DNA from: Acidobacteriaceae bacterium
Lineage (GTDB): Bacteria > Acidobacteriota > Terriglobia > Terriglobales > Acidobacteriaceae
Assembly (NCBI GenBank): GCA_003156495.1
Contig: PMHC01000064.1
Coordinates: 6,519-21,940 of the forward strand
Direction: 5' to 3'
DNA length: 15,422 nucleotides
In this document: in pieces, positions 13,609-15,422 of the stretch
Layout of the letters: every line of letters begins with the position of its first letter
Numbering within the stretch: the first letter of the stretch is position 1
Program-made: the position numbers and the translations under genes
Notes under the pieces: model-generated
What the model was told of the DNA's origin: nothing
Seen by the model: the letters and a program-made list of their open reading frames with translations, nothing else
The model's database searches: none

Positions 13609-13806
13609 TTAGTCCTGCTCTTTACGAGCCTTCTTGCGATTCCGCTTGCGCGCTAATGCTGCCTTGACGCGCTTCTTTTCACCTGGCTTCAGATAGTAGG
13701 AGTGACGCTTAACTTCCTTAATGATGTCCTCCTGCTGTACCTTCCGCTTAAACCGGCGCAAAGCATTTTCCAGCGGCTCGCCTTCTTGTACGCGAACCTC
13801 GGCCAC
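13609..13806 (-). CDS. rpsU: 30S ribosomal protein bS21
   Basis: This 65-residue, strongly basic protein is the small-subunit protein bS21, which sits near the 16S rRNA 3' end and helps initiation. The family pattern is clear: 'VRVQEGEPLENALRRFKRKV' with the conserved 'E.l..ALRRFKR.....I..E...H.yY.KP..KR', then 'EVKRHSYYLKPGEKKRVKAA' and an Arg/Lys-rich tail. Length is normal. The start is GTG at 13804-13806, preceded by a very strong ribosome site (GGGGGAGGTGAGG on the minus strand), as expected for a highly expressed gene. It is a single gene here, not linked to dnaG or rpoD. Confidence 0.97.
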   Translation of the reverse strand: MAEVRVQEGEPLENALRRFKRKVQQEDIIKEVKRHSYYLKPGEKKRVKAALARKRNRKKARKEQD

Positions 13807-14180
13807 CTGACCTCACCTCCCCCTACCTAAAACCTTTTACTATATTACCCTGTGATGACGTTTGCCGTCAGGCGGTTTCTCAGTTGAACCAGCCTAAAGT
13901 AAGTTACCTGTTTTCAATAAGGACGCGACAACTACCCTCGGGAATGCCGCGCGCGTATGAATTTTCAAAAGCTGTTGTTATCATTCGCATTCATTTGAAA
14001 CTGCCCTTTTCGCCGAATTTTTTTCCGGCGACAATGACCATCTTTTCAAGGAAATCAACATTTTCAGCGCTGCGCTGGTAAAATCTGGCAAAATGAATTC
14101 CGTCTCCCTTTTCCTATACGTGAAAATAATCTGAATCACGCCGGAATCGGAGAGCGGAAACTTCCTGGAGGTATTGCAAC
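13807..14180. other. Divergent spacer between rpsU and the PAP2 gene
   Basis: This 374-bp spacer carries the rpsU ribosome site on its left and the PAP2 ribosome site (GGAGG, 14167-14171) on its right. A TGACG-TTTGC-CGTCA dyad (13856-13870) overlaps the place where a -35 for rpsU would fall (CTGACG, then TAATAT after 18 bp on the minus strand). Toward PAP2, TCAACA and TAAAAT spaced 18 bp apart (about 14055-14092) make a weak promoter candidate, with a CAGCG-CTG-CGCTG dyad inside the spacer. The 65-codon frame at 13884-14081 shows no protein-like features. Nothing else was recognised. Confidence 0.4.
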
Positions 14181-15011
14181 GTGGAGAAAACGCCATCGGA
14201 CTTACAACCGAATATCCGTTTACTGCTCCGTCAAACCTTGTGTGCGTGCTTACTTTCACTTTATGCCGGAACCGGCCTCTGGGCGCAATCCGCCACCTCC
14301 GGTGAGCCACTTCCGGAGGCGCCCGCACCTGTACAGGAGAATGTTTCTTTGCGCACGGTGCCGCGCGACCTCCTCAACGATCAAAAAAATATTTGGAGCA
14401 GTCCAGCCCGGCTGCACGCGCGCGACATCGAGTGGCTCGCGCCGCTTTTGCTCGCTACAGGCGCCGCCATCGCTACCGACCACCGGGAGGCGCAACTGGT
14501 TTCGCATGACGCTGATTTCAATCAGGCGAATCTCAACGCCTCTAATGCGCTGATCGGCGGCTGGATCGCCGCCCCGGTTGCCCTCTATGGATTCGGCCAT
14601 TTCCGCCAAGACGATCATGCGCGTCAGGCGGGTCTGCTAAGCGGGGAGGCGATGGTCGACGGCGTGGTTGTCGAAGAGGCGATGAAGTTTGCCTTCTTGC
14701 GCGAGCGGCCGGCCGTCGATAGCGGTCGGGGACGATTCTTTCAGTCCAGCGTCGGCGCCGACTCCTCTTTCCCGTCCTCGCATAGCATCGTGGCCTGGTG
14801 CGCGGCCTCGACGCTGGCCAGCGAGTATCCGGCTCCTTGGAGCCAATTCGCTCTTTACTCGGCGGCCACCGGCGTCAGCCTCACGCGCGTGATGGGCCGC
14901 GAGCACTTCCCTTCCGACGTGCTGGTGGGCAGCGCTACGGGCTGGCTGATCGGCCACTACGTTGCCCATCGCCACCATCGCCAATTTCGAAAAGGGACGC
15001 TTCTGCATTAA
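14181..15011 (+). CDS. PAP2 family phosphatase, exported or membrane-anchored
   Basis: This 276-residue protein has a signal peptide or anchor (residues ~13-36, ending 'GLWAQS'), then a Pro/Ala-rich linker 'EPLPEAPAP', a helical segment, and the PAP2 acid-phosphatase domain. All three catalytic motifs are intact: K169-x6-R176-P177 ('KFAFLRERP'), 'SSFPSSHS' with catalytic H201, and R236-x5-H242-x3-D246 ('TRVMGREHFPSD'). Family members hydrolyse lipid phosphates or diphosphates such as undecaprenyl diphosphate or phosphatidic acid, but this subgroup is unassigned. It has fewer clear membrane helices than the classic PgpB type. The start is GTG 14181, with GGAGG 9 bp upstream. It is convergent with dnaA. 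Confidence 0.9.
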   Translation: MEKTPSDLQPNIRLLLRQTLCACLLSLYAGTGLWAQSATSGEPLPEAPAPVQENVSLRTVPRDLLNDQKNIWSSPARLHARDIEWLAPLLLATGAAIATDHREAQLVSHDADFNQANLNASNALIGGWIAAPVALYGFGHFRQDDHARQAGLLSGEAMVDGVVVEEAMKFAFLRERPAVDSGRGRFFQSSVGADSSFPSSHSIVAWCAASTLASEYPAPWSQFALYSAATGVSLTRVMGREHFPSDVLVGSATGWLIGHYVAHRHHRQFRKGTLLH

Positions 15012-15038
15012 TCGCGATTTGCCGCGAAAAGCATGCGG

Positions 15039-15072
15039 AAAAAATGATGCCACCCGTGAAGGGCGGCATCAT
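15039..15072 (-). terminator. Intrinsic terminator of dnaA
   Basis: ATGATGCCACCC (15044-15055) and GGGCGGCATCAT (15061-15072) pair over 12 positions with one A-C mismatch and a GTGAA loop. On the minus strand the stem is followed by TTTTTT, so it terminates transcription coming from dnaA. There is no T-run on the plus strand, so it is less suited to the PAP2 gene. Confidence 0.85.
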
Positions 15073-15116
15073 GATGAAACGGGTAAGCGAATGATTGCTG
15101 TATACACGCAACCGCA

Positions 15117-15422
15117 CTAGCAGTTCAGCACGTCTTGCAGCTTGCCTAACATGCGGTTCAGATCTTTATCGGTGCGGCGTTGCTCGTCGATCTTTGCGAT
15201 CGAGTGCATCACCGTGGTGTGGTGCTTGTTGCCGAACTGGCGGCCGATTTCCGGCAAACTGGCTTCGGTCATCTGCTTGGCCAAATACATGGCGATCTGC
15301 CGCGGAACGACGACATTGCGCGAATTATTTTTCTGCTTCAGGTCGGCGATTCTCATGCCGAACTGCTCGGCTACGGCGCGCTGAATCGACTCGATAGTGA
15401 TTTTGCGCACCTGCATGTCGAT
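15117..15422 (-). CDS. dnaA: Chromosomal replication initiator DnaA, C-terminal part
   Basis: These are the last 101 codons of dnaA; the gene continues past the right edge of the window. The visible part is domain IV, the DNA-binding domain: 'ITIESIQRAVAEQFGMRIAD', 'VVVPRQIAMYLAKQMTEASL' (the PRQIAMYL helix), 'PEIGRQFGNKHHTTVMHSI' (the DnaA signature, which contacts the DnaA box) and 'LQDVLNC' at the end. DnaA binds boxes of the TTATCCACA type and melts the origin. The reading frame is open to the window edge, so the ATG within it is internal. No dnaN follows: downstream comes a terminator and then the convergent PAP2 gene. No cluster of DnaA boxes is visible on this side. Confidence 0.97.
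   Translation of the reverse strand: MDMQVRKITIESIQRAVAEQFGMRIADLKQKNNSRNVVVPRQIAMYLAKQMTEASLPEIGRQFGNKHHTTVMHSIAKIDEQRRTDKDLNRMLGKLQDVLNC

Noticed and set aside
13406..13612. 68-codon plus-strand frame in the rpsU-zinc ribbon interval
   Set aside because: It starts at a GTG with no ribosome site, runs across a perfect inverted repeat, overlaps the rpsU end and has no family-like pattern.
13884..14081. 65-codon plus-strand frame in the rpsU-PAP2 spacer
   Set aside because: No ribosome site close to its start, and the product has no conserved-looking features; it covers the presumed promoter area of PAP2.
1..15422. CRISPR array, insertion sequence, prophage or defence island
   Set aside because: No regularly spaced repeats, transposase, integrase or phage structural gene was seen. 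The Uma2 nuclease stands alone without a partner and is not evidence for a defence system.

Overview
This window looks like a housekeeping stretch of a G+C-rich chromosome from the phylum Acidobacteriota, probably the Terriglobia lineage. The assignment rests on three things. The gene at 9077-9925 belongs to the TIGR03435 family, which is strongly expanded in Acidobacteria. The PAP2 protein at 14181-15011 has a signal peptide followed by a 'PLPEAPAP' proline-rich stretch that is common in acidobacterial exported proteins. The small protein at 312-704 resembles an Acidobacteria-restricted hypothetical family, but that last match is from memory only.

Layout, left to right. Positions 1-144 are the 3' end of a cold-shock protein gene, closed by an intrinsic terminator. 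A small hypothetical gene follows (312-704). Next come tspO (minus) and a GT87-like membrane glycosyltransferase (plus), which diverge across a 121-bp spacer holding a perfect 12-bp inverted repeat. The glycosyltransferase appears frameshifted near its 3' end. thrS (2768-4801) ends in a perfect terminator. A secreted protein of unknown function (minus) and a Uma2-family endonuclease (plus) diverge from each other and are bracketed by two look-alike bidirectional terminators. A PH-domain membrane protein and lpdA (dihydrolipoyl dehydrogenase) follow on the minus strand. Then come an A/T-rich TIGR03435 gene (plus), miaA with a small membrane-protein gene upstream (minus), purD (plus), a double zinc-ribbon protein (minus), rpsU (minus), a PAP2 phosphatase (plus), and the 3' end of dnaA (minus), which runs off the right edge.

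The recognisable genes serve translation (thrS, miaA, rpsU), replication initiation (dnaA), purine synthesis (purD), central carbon metabolism (lpdA) and envelope functions (GT87, PAP2, TspO, PH-domain protein). They are mostly single-gene units in alternating orientation. The only likely multi-gene transcript is the small membrane gene plus miaA, and possibly lpdA plus the PH gene. I see no CRISPR array, transposase, phage module, rRNA or tRNA.

I found no convincing new multi-gene system. The most useful leads are the dyad pair between tspO and the glycosyltransferase gene, the apparent frameshift at a G-run in that gene, a structured gene-free interval at 13192-13608 with a promoter-like box and a 15-codon ORF, the compositionally foreign TIGR03435 gene, and the isolated position of dnaA.
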